38,666 nucleotides of DNA from Leeuwenhoekiella sp. (lineage in GTDB: Bacteria; Bacteroidota; Bacteroidia; Flavobacteriales; Flavobacteriaceae): the NCBI GenBank assembly GCA_011050015.1, contig DRGP01000018.1:1-38666 (forward strand), given 5' to 3'. The translations under genes and the position numbers were made by a program. The first letter of the stretch is position 1; every line of letters starts with the position of its first letter. Below, piece by piece: positions 1 through 7,007 of the stretch. Under the pieces are notes generated by a model, which did not search any database, was not told the origin of the DNA, and worked only from the letters and a program-made list of their open reading frames with translations.

Positions 1-309
1 TACATGCAGGTAAAGTTCATGCAAGATCACAAAAATGAAATCTTTCTGGGTGTAATTTCGGGAGTGACCACCTGGGGCATTTTTGTTGAAATTGTAGAGA
101 ATAAATGTGAAGGCATGATACGTGTACGTGATATTGAGGGTGATCATTACGAGTTTGATCAAGAGCGCTATGCGGTCGTTGGTAGGAAGACTAAAAAAGT
201 GATTACACTGGGTGATGAAGTTTACGTACGGGTAAAAGACGCAGATCTTGTTAAAAAGAACCTCGATTTTACACTAGTGGGCAAACAAGAGGAAATTGAT
301 GATGTGTAA
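1..309 (+). CDS. rnr: Ribonuclease R, C-terminal end (partial)
   Basis: The reading frame is open from base 1, so this is the 3' end of a gene that begins outside the window; about 102 residues are visible. They form an S1-type RNA-binding beta-barrel (FLGVISGVTTWGIFVEI, then GMIRVRDI, then GDEVYVRVKDAD), followed by a short acidic tail. That layout is typical of the C-terminus of RNase R, the processive 3'-5' exoribonuclease that degrades structured RNA. The catalytic RNB domain is not in view, so the assignment rests on the S1 domain and its sequence resemblance. A strong terminator follows directly. Confidence 0.8.
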   Translation, partial: YMQVKFMQDHKNEIFLGVISGVTTWGIFVEIVENKCEGMIRVRDIEGDHYEFDQERYAVVGRKTKKVITLGDEVYVRVKDADLVKKNLDFTLVGKQEEIDDV

Positions 310-341
310 AGCGTAACAAAATAAAATAACATTTGTCTTTT

Positions 342-377
342 AAGGGAATATAGCGATAGCTGTATTCCCTTTTTTTA
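342..377 (+). terminator. Rho-independent terminator after rnr
   Basis: The hairpin has arms AAGGGAATA and TATTCCCTT plus an inner AGC/GCT pairing around a GATA loop. It is followed by a run of seven T residues, and lies between rnr and the DUF2807 gene. Confidence 0.85.
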
Positions 378-397
378 ATGTTTAAAAAACCATTACC

Positions 398-1072
398 ATG
401 AAAAAAATAGTATATGTAAGTCTTTTATTGTTCTGTTGCGGTGTATACGCCCAGAATCCTAAAGAAAGAGATATGGGAGATTTTAGTCAAGTAAAAGTCT
501 TTGATCGTATGCACGTAAATTTGATAAAATCCACCGAAAATAAAGTAGAACTTTCAGGAAGGGATATAGACGATATAGAACTTGTGAACAAGGGAGGTCT
601 GCTCAAGATCAGGATGCACATTGATAAGGTTTTTGACGGTGACCGTACTTTTGTAAAGGTATTTTACAACAAACTAAAAGTGATAGATGGTAATGAGGGA
701 TCACGCATTGTGGCCAATGAATTGATAGAACAGAATGATATTGAGATCAGGGCGCAGGAAGGTGCACAGATAGAAGCAGGATTAGAGGTAAAAAATGCAG
801 AAATACGTGCTGTTACCGGCGGGATTATCCAGTTGAATGGCCGTGCTGCACATCAACATATAGAAATCAATACCGGTGGTATCTTTGAAGGTAAAGAACT
901 GCATACAGAAACCACCGCTATACGTGTTCGGGCTGGGGGAGAGGCTGCAATTTATGCCAGCCAGTCAGCCGAAATAAAAGTGCGTGCAGGGGGTGATATC
1001 CACGTGTACGGCAATCCTAAAGAAGTAGAAGAAAACAAATTCATAGGAGGCACTATCAAGATTATGCGCTAA
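398..1072 (+). CDS. Head GIN domain (DUF2807) exported protein
   Basis: This is a 224-residue protein. An N-terminal Sec signal peptide (lysines, hydrophobic core YVSLLLFCCGVYA, cleavage near residue 19) sends it out of the cytoplasm. The rest is rich in short beta-strand repeats (VKVFDRMHVNLI, VELSGRD, then repeated GG and A-x-I-x-V strands), as expected of the putative auto-transporter adhesin head GIN domain family. Members fold as right-handed beta-helices and are common in Bacteroidota, but their function is poorly known. It sits alone between a terminator and the LysE gene. No lipobox cysteine is visible, so a periplasmic or secreted location is likely. Confidence 0.75.
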   Translation: MKKIVYVSLLLFCCGVYAQNPKERDMGDFSQVKVFDRMHVNLIKSTENKVELSGRDIDDIELVNKGGLLKIRMHIDKVFDGDRTFVKVFYNKLKVIDGNEGSRIVANELIEQNDIEIRAQEGAQIEAGLEVKNAEIRAVTGGIIQLNGRAAHQHIEINTGGIFEGKELHTETTAIRVRAGGEAAIYASQSAEIKVRAGGDIHVYGNPKEVEENKFIGGTIKIMR

Positions 1073-1088
1073 ATAGTACTAAAACTGC

Positions 1089-1096
1089 TACATTTG
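1089..1096 (+). promoter_or_regulatory. Candidate -7 box (TACATTTG) for the LysE-type gene
   Basis: It matches the Bacteroidota -7 consensus TAnnTTTG, 23 bp before the ATG. It lies inside a perfect inverted repeat, GCTACATTTGTAGC (1087-1100), so a regulator could overlap it. No clear -33 TTTG was found. Confidence 0.45.
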
Positions 1097-1119
1097 TAGC
1101 AAACGATGCTACTTTTTAG

Positions 1120-1845
1120 ATGCTTCAAGATATTTCTACCGCCATACCTTTAGGATTTTTCCTTGCTTTTCTGGTTGGGCCTGTTTTTTTTGTGCTTTTA
1201 GAAACAGCTGCCATAAAGGGTTTTAGGGCGGCTTTGTTATTTGATCTAGGTGTGATAAGTGCCGATATTCTTTTTATTTTAATTGCCTATTTTAGTACTA
1301 ATAAACTGCTTAACGAACTTAAAGACGATCCGGGTCTTTTCATATTTGGGGGTATGTTGCTGGCCATGTATGGCATTATAAGCTTTTTGCGGGTCAAAAA
1401 TAAAAATACAGAAGATCAAGAAGAACATCCCATTGTAGTAATGAGTCGCAGAAATTATCTGGGTATGATTATTAAGGGTTTTTTGCTGAATTTTATCAAT
1501 ATCGGCGTACTCGGTTTTTGGCTTGTACTTCTCATATCGGCTGGTCCTACGATGGATATGAATCCAGATAGGCTCCTTTTTTTCTTTTCGGTAGTTCTTG
1601 CTACCTATCTTATCGTTGATATTTTTAAAATTTTACTTGCCAAAAAACTACGCAGCAAATTAACGCCCACCCGCGTGGCAAAAATCAAGAAAGTTATAAG
1701 TATCGTGCTGTTTATCTTTGGGCTTGTTTTTATTGTAAAAGGTACTTTTCCTTCAGAAATCTCTAAAATTGAGCAGAAATTTGAACAATTTACTCCGGAA
1801 ACGCCTTTTGAAGAGCAGGAAAATAATCTGGATACGCTAAATTAA
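1120..1845 (+). CDS. LysE/RhtB-family amino-acid exporter
   Basis: A 241-residue integral membrane protein with about six hydrophobic segments (roughly residues 8-28, 38-58, 72-92, 118-138, 150-170 and 190-210). It starts with the family-typical pattern IPLGFFLAFLVGPVFFVLLETA, resembling the G-P motif in helix 1 of LysE-type translocators that export amino acids or related small solutes. The last 25 residues are charged and acidic. The substrate cannot be read from the sequence. It has a candidate promoter of its own and faces the tRNA-Cys/folB block on the other strand. Confidence 0.75.
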   Translation: MLQDISTAIPLGFFLAFLVGPVFFVLLETAAIKGFRAALLFDLGVISADILFILIAYFSTNKLLNELKDDPGLFIFGGMLLAMYGIISFLRVKNKNTEDQEEHPIVVMSRRNYLGMIIKGFLLNFINIGVLGFWLVLLISAGPTMDMNPDRLLFFFSVVLATYLIVDIFKILLAKKLRSKLTPTRVAKIKKVISIVLFIFGLVFIVKGTFPSEISKIEQKFEQFTPETPFEEQENNLDTLN

Positions 1846-1872
1846 AAGTATAAAAACGGATTAATAAGGCAT

Positions 1873-1901
1873 AAAAAAAGCTGTCTACTAGAGACAGCTT
1901 T
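1873..1901 (-). terminator. Terminator after tRNA-Cys (minus strand)
   Basis: The stem pairs AAGCTGTCT with AGACAGCTT. Read on the minus strand it is followed by seven T residues (1873-1879), just beyond the tRNA-Cys 3' end. On the plus strand there is no T run, so it mainly serves the minus strand. Confidence 0.8.
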
Positions 1902-1912
1902 GCGTAAAAGAG

Positions 1913-1983
1913 AGGTGTCGAGCGGATTCGAACCGCTGTACGAGGTGTTGCAGACCTCTGCCTAGCCACTCGGCCACGACACC
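1913..1983 (-). tRNA. tRNA-Cys (anticodon GCA)
   Basis: On the minus strand the sequence folds into a complete 71-nt cloverleaf. The acceptor stem GGTGTCG pairs with CGACACC, the anticodon stem GAGGT with ACCTC around the loop CTGCAAC (anticodon GCA), and a GGTTCGAATCC T-arm is present. The discriminator base is U, as required for cysteine tRNA. The 3' CCA is not encoded and must be added by the CCA enzyme. Confidence 0.95.
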
Positions 1984-2035
1984 TTATTTATTATAAGGGT
2001 GCAAATTTAACTATTTTATTGGGATTTTAAAGCGA

Positions 2036-2392
2036 TTAACGCTTTTTAGTCAATTCTACACTTACTGCGCGCACATCGCCATTTATAGGTGGGTTTAATT
2101 TGCTCACTCTTACACGCGCTTTGTTAATCATGGGAATTTCATTGAATGATCTGCTCAAGATACGGCGGCAGACCTCTTCCAGCAATTTGCTGCGTATGGC
2201 CATTTCCTCTTTTACGATGATATTGAGGTGCACATAATCTACAGTATCCTCAAGCCGGTCTGTGATAGCGGCTTCGGTAAGATCGGCCCAGACCTTGAGA
2301 TCTACGCGGTAGTCAGATCCTATCTGTCCTTCTTCGACCAGGCAACCGTGATAAGCGTAAACTTTGATGTTGTTCAAACGTATTATTCCCAT
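2036..2392 (-). CDS. folB: Dihydroneopterin aldolase
   Basis: This 118-residue protein is the usual FolB length. It converts 7,8-dihydroneopterin to 6-hydroxymethyl-dihydropterin and glycolaldehyde in folate synthesis. Family signatures include the N-terminal IRLNNIKVYAYHGCLVEEGQIG, with the conserved Tyr-His-Gly and the glutamates that bind the pterin, VDY in the middle, and the C-terminal V-x-K-L-N-P-P-I segment carrying the conserved catalytic lysine. It is transcribed towards tRNA-Cys, and a -7 box lies only a few bases before its ATG, so the mRNA may be leaderless. Confidence 0.9.
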   Translation of the reverse strand: MGIIRLNNIKVYAYHGCLVEEGQIGSDYRVDLKVWADLTEAAITDRLEDTVDYVHLNIIVKEEMAIRSKLLEEVCRRILSRSFNEIPMINKARVRVSKLNPPINGDVRAVSVELTKKR

Positions 2393-2396
2393 ATTT

Positions 2397-2404
2397 CAAA
2401 GGTA
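2397..2404 (-). promoter_or_regulatory. Candidate -7 box (TACCTTTG) for folB
   Basis: A full match to TAnnTTTG on the minus strand, ending four bases before the folB ATG; transcription would start at or next to the start codon. A 7-bp inverted repeat, CTTCTGC (2408-2414) / GCAGAAG (2428-2434), lies just upstream and could be an operator. Confidence 0.5.
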
Positions 2405-2579
2405 TCACTTCTGCCGGATTTCTTTCAGCAGAAGCAAAAAATTAGACCCTTTATAATACTAACTGTACTATTGTAAAGTTTTAAAGCGTAAAACCTTCGG
2501 CGAAAACCCCATAGAAAAAGTCTTTAAATCTACCGCAACGACCTATTTTTAGTAATTTTACACCTTCACACAAATTATC

Positions 2580-4610
2580 ATGGCTGAAGTATATAAAGCA
2601 CTCAATTTTATAGAACAGATCGTAGAAGAGGATCTGCAAAATGAATACAAAACGAATGATCTGCGTTTTCGATTTCCACCGGAACCCAACGGTTATTTAC
2701 ATATAGGGCATTGCAAGGCCATTTGTCTCAATTTTGGCCTGGGCGAGAAATATAACGCACCGGTCAATCTGCGTTTTGACGATACTAATCCCTCTAAAGA
2801 GGAAGAGGAATATGTAGATGCCATAAAGCGCGATATAGAATGGCTGGGTTTTACATGGGACAAGGTGTGCTATTCTTCAGATTATTTTGAGCAGTTATAT
2901 GTATGGGCGGTGCAGTTGATCAATGACGGTAAGGCGTATGTAGACTCACAGAGCAGCGAGATGATGGCAACCCAAAAAGGAACGCCCACCAGTCCTGGTG
3001 TTAATAGTCCATACCGTGAACGCAGTGTCGCGGAAAACTTAGCGCTTTTTGAGGGAATGAAAAACGGCGATTTTGACGAAGGAATGCATGTTTTAAGGGC
3101 AAAAATTGACATGCAGGCGCCTAATATGCTCCTGCGTGACCCGTTGTTGTACCGTGTGATTAAAAAAGCACACCACCGTACCGGCAACGATTGGTTTATT
3201 TATCCCATGTACGATTGGGCGCATGGGGAGAGCGATTATATAGAGCAGATTAGCCACAGTTTATGTTCTCTGGAGTTTAAACCGCACCGTCCACTTTATG
3301 AATGGCTCGTAAACGAAGTTTATAGCAGCAAAATCAAGCCCAAACAACGTGAATTTGCCCGTCTTAACCTTAATTATACAATAATGAGCAAGCGTAAACT
3401 GCTCAAGTTGGTTGAAGATAAGGCGGTAACCGGCTGGGACGATCCACGGATGCCTACCATTTCTGGATTGCGTAGAAGGGGGTACACGCCCAATGCAATT
3501 CGTAATTTTATAGATGCGGTGGGCGTGGCCAAAAGGGAAAACGTGATCGATGTTTCCCTACTGGAATTTCACATACGGGAAGATCTTAATAAAACCGCGC
3601 CGCGCGTAATGGCCGTTCTGGATCCCATAAAAATGGTAATTACAAATTATCCCGATGAAAAGGTAGAATGGCTGGACGCCGAAAATAATCCTGAAGATGA
3701 AAACGCCGGGGAGCGGAAAGTTCCTTTTGCTAAAGAATTGTTTATAGAGCGCGAAGATTTTAAGGAAGACGCGGGCAAGAAATATTTTCGATTAACCCTT
3801 GGGGAAGAGGTACGTTTAAAAAACGCCTATATCATAAAGGGAGAATCTGTAATTAAGGATGCAGCTGGAAACACCACCGAAATTCATTGCAGTTACGATG
3901 TAGATTCCCTGAGCGGTAGCGGCACAGAAGCCAGCCAGCGGAAGGTAAAGGGAACCCTGCACTGGGTTGCTATAAATCACGCCATAAAGGCGGAAATACG
4001 GCTTTATGACCGGCTTTTTCTCAGTGAATCCCCTGATAGTGATAAAGAAAAGGACTTTATGGAATTCTTAAATCCACAAAGCCTTCAGAAAATCACCGGT
4101 TATCTAGAGCCTAGTCTTAAGGAGGTACAGCCCGGTGAGATGTTCCAATTTCAGCGCATCGGTTATTTTAATGTAGATCAGGAAAGTACTGCAGCTCATC
4201 TTGTTTTTAATCGAACGGTTCCACTGCGCGATACCTGGGCCAAGGTTTCTCAAAATAAACCGGCCGCAAAAAAGGAAATGGCCAAGCCTAAACAGCAAAT
4301 GCCACAAAGATCTGCACTTGATCATATTAAAAAATCAGGTAAAAAGCTGGCCAATCTTCCAGAAGCCAAGCGCCTTAATACGATCGCTCAGATTCAGGAA
4401 CATGCCAAAAAAGTTGCTTACGAGGAGCTTTGTGAATTGTTTAATACTTCGGCTAAAAAAATTGGTACGCGCCTAGCTGTTTTGGAAACCCTAAAGGTTT
4501 TAATTGATATGAATAAAGCAGACCGTACAAAAGAAGAGGTAGCTCAATTTATTGAAGAGATGAAGACTTCTAGCGATGAGTTACTGGTGAATTCGGCTAA
4601 AAATCTCTAG
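2580..4610 (+). CDS. glnS: Glutaminyl-tRNA synthetase with C-terminal extension
   Basis: This class I aminoacyl-tRNA synthetase charges tRNA-Gln. The HIGH motif is HIGH at residues 41-44, within the GlnRS-type context PPEPNGYLHIGHCKA, and the KMSKS-equivalent is IMSKR at 268-272. The anticodon-binding beta-barrel follows up to about residue 550. At 676 residues it is about 120 longer than E. coli GlnRS. The extra C-terminal part is a lysine-rich linker (about 555-590) and a predicted helical segment to the end. It sits where YqeY-like domains are fused in some GlnRS proteins, but I could not confirm a YqeY signature. Single gene with flanking gaps of about 190 bp. Confidence 0.95.
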   Translation: MAEVYKALNFIEQIVEEDLQNEYKTNDLRFRFPPEPNGYLHIGHCKAICLNFGLGEKYNAPVNLRFDDTNPSKEEEEYVDAIKRDIEWLGFTWDKVCYSSDYFEQLYVWAVQLINDGKAYVDSQSSEMMATQKGTPTSPGVNSPYRERSVAENLALFEGMKNGDFDEGMHVLRAKIDMQAPNMLLRDPLLYRVIKKAHHRTGNDWFIYPMYDWAHGESDYIEQISHSLCSLEFKPHRPLYEWLVNEVYSSKIKPKQREFARLNLNYTIMSKRKLLKLVEDKAVTGWDDPRMPTISGLRRRGYTPNAIRNFIDAVGVAKRENVIDVSLLEFHIREDLNKTAPRVMAVLDPIKMVITNYPDEKVEWLDAENNPEDENAGERKVPFAKELFIEREDFKEDAGKKYFRLTLGEEVRLKNAYIIKGESVIKDAAGNTTEIHCSYDVDSLSGSGTEASQRKVKGTLHWVAINHAIKAEIRLYDRLFLSESPDSDKEKDFMEFLNPQSLQKITGYLEPSLKEVQPGEMFQFQRIGYFNVDQESTAAHLVFNRTVPLRDTWAKVSQNKPAAKKEMAKPKQQMPQRSALDHIKKSGKKLANLPEAKRLNTIAQIQEHAKKVAYEELCELFNTSAKKIGTRLAVLETLKVLIDMNKADRTKEEVAQFIEEMKTSSDELLVNSAKNL

Positions 4611-4766
4611 TTTTTAGGGGAACAACTTGTTGTATTTCTCAATTATAACGTACCAAAGTCTTGTTTTTAAGTGACTCGCGCTGATTTTCAGGGGTTTTTG
4701 ACACTTTTTTAAGCATATCTGTTAATTATTAACCGGTTGTTAACGGATATATTTAACAAACCCCTG

Positions 4767-4774
4767 TATATTTG
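4767..4774 (+). promoter_or_regulatory. Candidate -7 box (TATATTTG) for the YtxH module
   Basis: A full TAnnTTTG match 25 bp before the YtxH gene ATG. Upstream lie the inverted repeat GTTAATTATTAAC (4721-4733), the palindrome AACCGGTT (4731-4738) and GTTAAC (4739-4744), a dense group of possible regulator sites. Confidence 0.5.
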
Positions 4775-4798
4775 ATCTAATTATTTAAAACAATAACC

Positions 4799-5185
4799 AT
4801 GTCAAAAACAGGAAATACATTACTGGCTTTAATAACAGGAGCTGCTATCGGTTCTGCAGTTGCATTACTTTATGCTCCAGAAAGTGGGGATAAAACACGC
4901 AAAAAAATCTCAAAAGGTGCTAAAGATGCCAAGAAAAAATTGGACAAGCAGATTAGGGAAACTTCAGAATCATTGAGTCATTCTGCTCAGAAAGCAAAAA
5001 AAAACTTTGATCATAAACTAGAGGAGACATTAAGCAGCGCAAGCGGAAAAGCTGATGATATTCTAGTAGCGATGGAGAAAAAACTAGAAGATCTAAGAAG
5101 AAAAAACGCAAACGCAACAGAAAAGGCTGAGAATGTCGTTGATGATGTAAAAGATATGAATGTCCCTAAGGGTGCAAAAGCGTAA
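4799..5185 (+). CDS. YtxH domain-containing membrane-anchored protein
   Basis: A 128-residue protein with one N-terminal hydrophobic segment rich in Gly and Ala (LLALITGAAIGSAVALLYAP, ending at about residue 27). A long lysine- and alanine-rich helix with coiled-coil character follows (SGDKTRKKISKGAKDAKKK onward). This is the YtxH/general-stress-protein layout: the Gly-Ala helix, the LLYAPESG turn and the charged tail. Relatives in Firmicutes are stress-induced; a precise role is not known. It is the first gene of a three-gene string with a 7-bp gap to the next gene and its own -7 box. Confidence 0.8.
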   Translation: MSKTGNTLLALITGAAIGSAVALLYAPESGDKTRKKISKGAKDAKKKLDKQIRETSESLSHSAQKAKKNFDHKLEETLSSASGKADDILVAMEKKLEDLRRKNANATEKAENVVDDVKDMNVPKGAKA

Positions 5186-5192
5186 TTTGCCT

Positions 5193-5591
5193 ATGTCCAT
5201 TTTTAATTTATCTGAAAATTTTAAGACATTAAGTAACGATTTTCATACTGCCTTTGAAAGCAGTATTGAATTTTACAAACTTGATTTCTTTGGAAAATTC
5301 ATGAAAGGTGCCGTTTCACTGGTCAATTTACTGGTGATAGGGAGTGCTTTTCTCGTTTTTCTGCTATTTATTTCGGTAGCTGTAGCGATCGTTATAGGAG
5401 AGTCGCTCGAAAGTATGAGTGCCGGTTATTTCATCGTTGCTGGTTTTTACTTTCTGGTATTCTTGTTTCTGCTCATTTTTGGCAAACCAATCATTACCAA
5501 AAAAGTATTGACCAAATACTCAAAGGTGGTTTTCAACGAAGATAGCCAGAAGCAAGTGCTGGATGACGAATTTAAAAAACTAGTAGATTGA
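5193..5591 (+). CDS. Holin-like (Phage_holin_3_6-type) membrane protein
   Basis: A 132-residue protein. The frame opens further upstream at 5160, but the ATG at 5193 avoids overlap with the YtxH gene and gives a sensible N-terminus (MSIFNLSENFKTLS). Two long hydrophobic segments (about residues 35-66 and 76-98) are linked by a short polar turn, with charged ends. This resembles the small two-helix proteins that databases call phage holin family, which in Bacteroidota are chromosomal genes beside YtxH. There is no phage gene nearby and no reason to infer lysis. The function is unknown; it probably acts with its neighbours in the envelope. Confidence 0.65.
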   Translation: MSIFNLSENFKTLSNDFHTAFESSIEFYKLDFFGKFMKGAVSLVNLLVIGSAFLVFLLFISVAVAIVIGESLESMSAGYFIVAGFYFLVFLFLLIFGKPIITKKVLTKYSKVVFNEDSQKQVLDDEFKKLVD

Positions 5592-5592
5592 T

Positions 5593-5829
5593 ATGAAAGT
5601 ATATTCTTCATTTGAGCAGATAGAGCACGACCTGAAAATCTTAAAACTGCAGCAACAGATCGATAAAGAGCAATTAAAAGCAGATTTTAACGATGTGAAA
5701 GGTGGTTTTAATCCTATAAGCAGCATAGCGAGTACCGTAGGAACTATTGCTAAGAAAGCTTTTGTATATAAAGCACTTGATAAATTGATGGGCATTAAGA
5801 AAGTCAAGAATGCAGATTACGAAAAGTAA
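5593..5829 (+). CDS. Small hypothetical protein, third gene of YtxH module
   Basis: A 78-residue protein that starts one base after the stop of the holin-like gene, so it is very likely translated from the same mRNA. The N-terminal half is a charged amphipathic helix (FEQIEHDLKILKLQQQIDKE). The middle, GGFNPISSIASTVGTIAKKA, is Gly/Ser/Ala-rich and mildly hydrophobic, and the end is lysine-rich. I recognise no enzyme motif. Similar short proteins accompany YtxH and holin-like genes in other Flavobacteriia, which suggests a joint structural role, but this is inference. Confidence 0.65.
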   Translation: MKVYSSFEQIEHDLKILKLQQQIDKEQLKADFNDVKGGFNPISSIASTVGTIAKKAFVYKALDKLMGIKKVKNADYEK

Positions 5830-5852
5830 TGTCTTCTGAAAATAGAACAAAT

Positions 5853-5884
5853 AAAAACCCTGGATTGTAAAATCCAGGGTTTTT
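5853..5884. terminator. Bidirectional terminator between convergent genes
   Basis: A perfect 14-bp stem (AAAAACCCTGGATT / AATCCAGGGTTTTT) closes a GTAA loop. A/T runs on both sides allow it to end the YtxH module on the plus strand and the SPFH gene on the minus strand. Confidence 0.9.
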
Positions 5885-5906
5885 ATTTAAATATGCTTTA
5901 TTAAAA

Positions 5907-6887
5907 TTATTCCATTGTGGAATCATAACCCTGATCGTCCGTTCTGGGTTTTCTTTTAATTTTTTTACCCAGGCCTTTTTCTTCATTCTGTTTTTTCATT
6001 TGTTCGCCTATTTGATTTGATGCCGCAAAACTGGCGATCATGTTGTTCAGCATTTCGCTGCCCGCCTGTGGCGAATTGGGCAATAGTATCAAGTTAGAAT
6101 TGGTAGCTTCGCCTATAGATTGCAGGGTGTCGTAATGCTGTGTGACCACGATAAGCGCAGAAGCCTCTTGCGAGTTAATGCCCACATTGTTTAAAACCTC
6201 TACAGATTCCTCCAGACCGCGTGCAATCTCCCGGCGTTGGTCTGCTATACCCTGACCTTGTAAACGCTTGCTTTCGGCTTCTGCGCGAGCCTTAGCAACT
6301 ATTTTAATCCGGTCTGCTTCTGCTTCATATTCTGCTGCCACCTTTTCACGTTCTGAAGCGTTGATACGGTTCATGGCGATTTTTACCTGCTGGTCGGGAT
6401 CTATATCAGTCACGAGGGTTTTTATGATGTCGTAACCATAATCAGTCATCGCTTCATTGAGTTCACTTTTTACGGCGATCGCGATATCATCTTTTCGTTC
6501 AAAAACGTCATCCAGTTTCATCTTGGGCACTTCAGAGCGTACCACATCAAAAACGTAAGAAGTAATCTGGTTTTGTGGATCTTCAAGTGCGTAAAAGGCA
6601 TCATACACATTTGTTTTTACCACCTTAAATTGTACCGAAATTTTGAGGCGTACAAAAACATCATCTTTGGTTTTGGTTTCCACAATGACATCCAGTTGCT
6701 GGATGCGCAGGTTCATGCGGCCTACAACACGATCTATAAAAGGTACTTTTAACTGAATACCGGAATTGCGCACACTGGTAAATTTCCCCAGGCGTTCTAT
6801 AATTGCAGCGGTTTGCTGTCGAACAATAAAGACTGAAGAAAAAAGGAGTATGAGGACTATTACAATAATTACAGGAATCACGTACAT
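5907..6887 (-). CDS. SPFH/band-7 domain membrane protein (QmcA/paraslipin type)
   Basis: A 326-residue protein with one N-terminal membrane helix (VIPVIIVIVLILLFSSVFIV) followed directly by the SPFH/band-7 domain (QQTAAIIERLGKF, IDRVVGRMNLRIQQLDV, then YDIIKTLVTDIDP). An alanine/glutamate-rich coiled region follows (about residues 185-230, AEYEAEADRIKIVAKARAEA), as in stomatins and QmcA. Such proteins oligomerise in membrane microdomains and often regulate FtsH or other proteases. The C-terminus is charged and less conserved. It lies downstream of gltX, but a terminator at 6911-6951 separates them. No NfeD partner gene is adjacent, unlike in many paraslipin loci. Confidence 0.85.
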   Translation of the reverse strand: MYVIPVIIVIVLILLFSSVFIVRQQTAAIIERLGKFTSVRNSGIQLKVPFIDRVVGRMNLRIQQLDVIVETKTKDDVFVRLKISVQFKVVKTNVYDAFYALEDPQNQITSYVFDVVRSEVPKMKLDDVFERKDDIAIAVKSELNEAMTDYGYDIIKTLVTDIDPDQQVKIAMNRINASEREKVAAEYEAEADRIKIVAKARAEAESKRLQGQGIADQRREIARGLEESVEVLNNVGINSQEASALIVVTQHYDTLQSIGEATNSNLILLPNSPQAGSEMLNNMIASFAASNQIGEQMKKQNEEKGLGKKIKRKPRTDDQGYDSTME

Positions 6888-6910
6888 GATGAATTTTTTT
6901 AAGTGAACAC

Positions 6911-6951
6911 AAAAAAACTGGGTAATGGCTTTAAAAATACCATTCCCAGTT
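6911..6951 (-). terminator. Terminator downstream of gltX (minus strand)
   Basis: Read on the minus strand, the arms AACTGGGAATGG and CCATTACCCAGTT pair with one bulged base and are followed by a T run (6911-6917). It separates gltX from the SPFH gene. Confidence 0.75.
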
Positions 6952-7007
6952 CATATTTTCTAACTTAATAGACTATTGTTTAGTTTCTTCGATAAAAAAG
7001 AGACCTT

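Noticed and set aside
4612-4660. Small ACAAC/GTTGT hairpin after glnS as a terminator
   Set aside because: The stem is only five base pairs and no T run follows.
5193-5591. Holin-like gene as a sign of a prophage
   Set aside because: No other phage gene, integrase or attachment repeat is near; the gene belongs to a small chromosomal module with YtxH.
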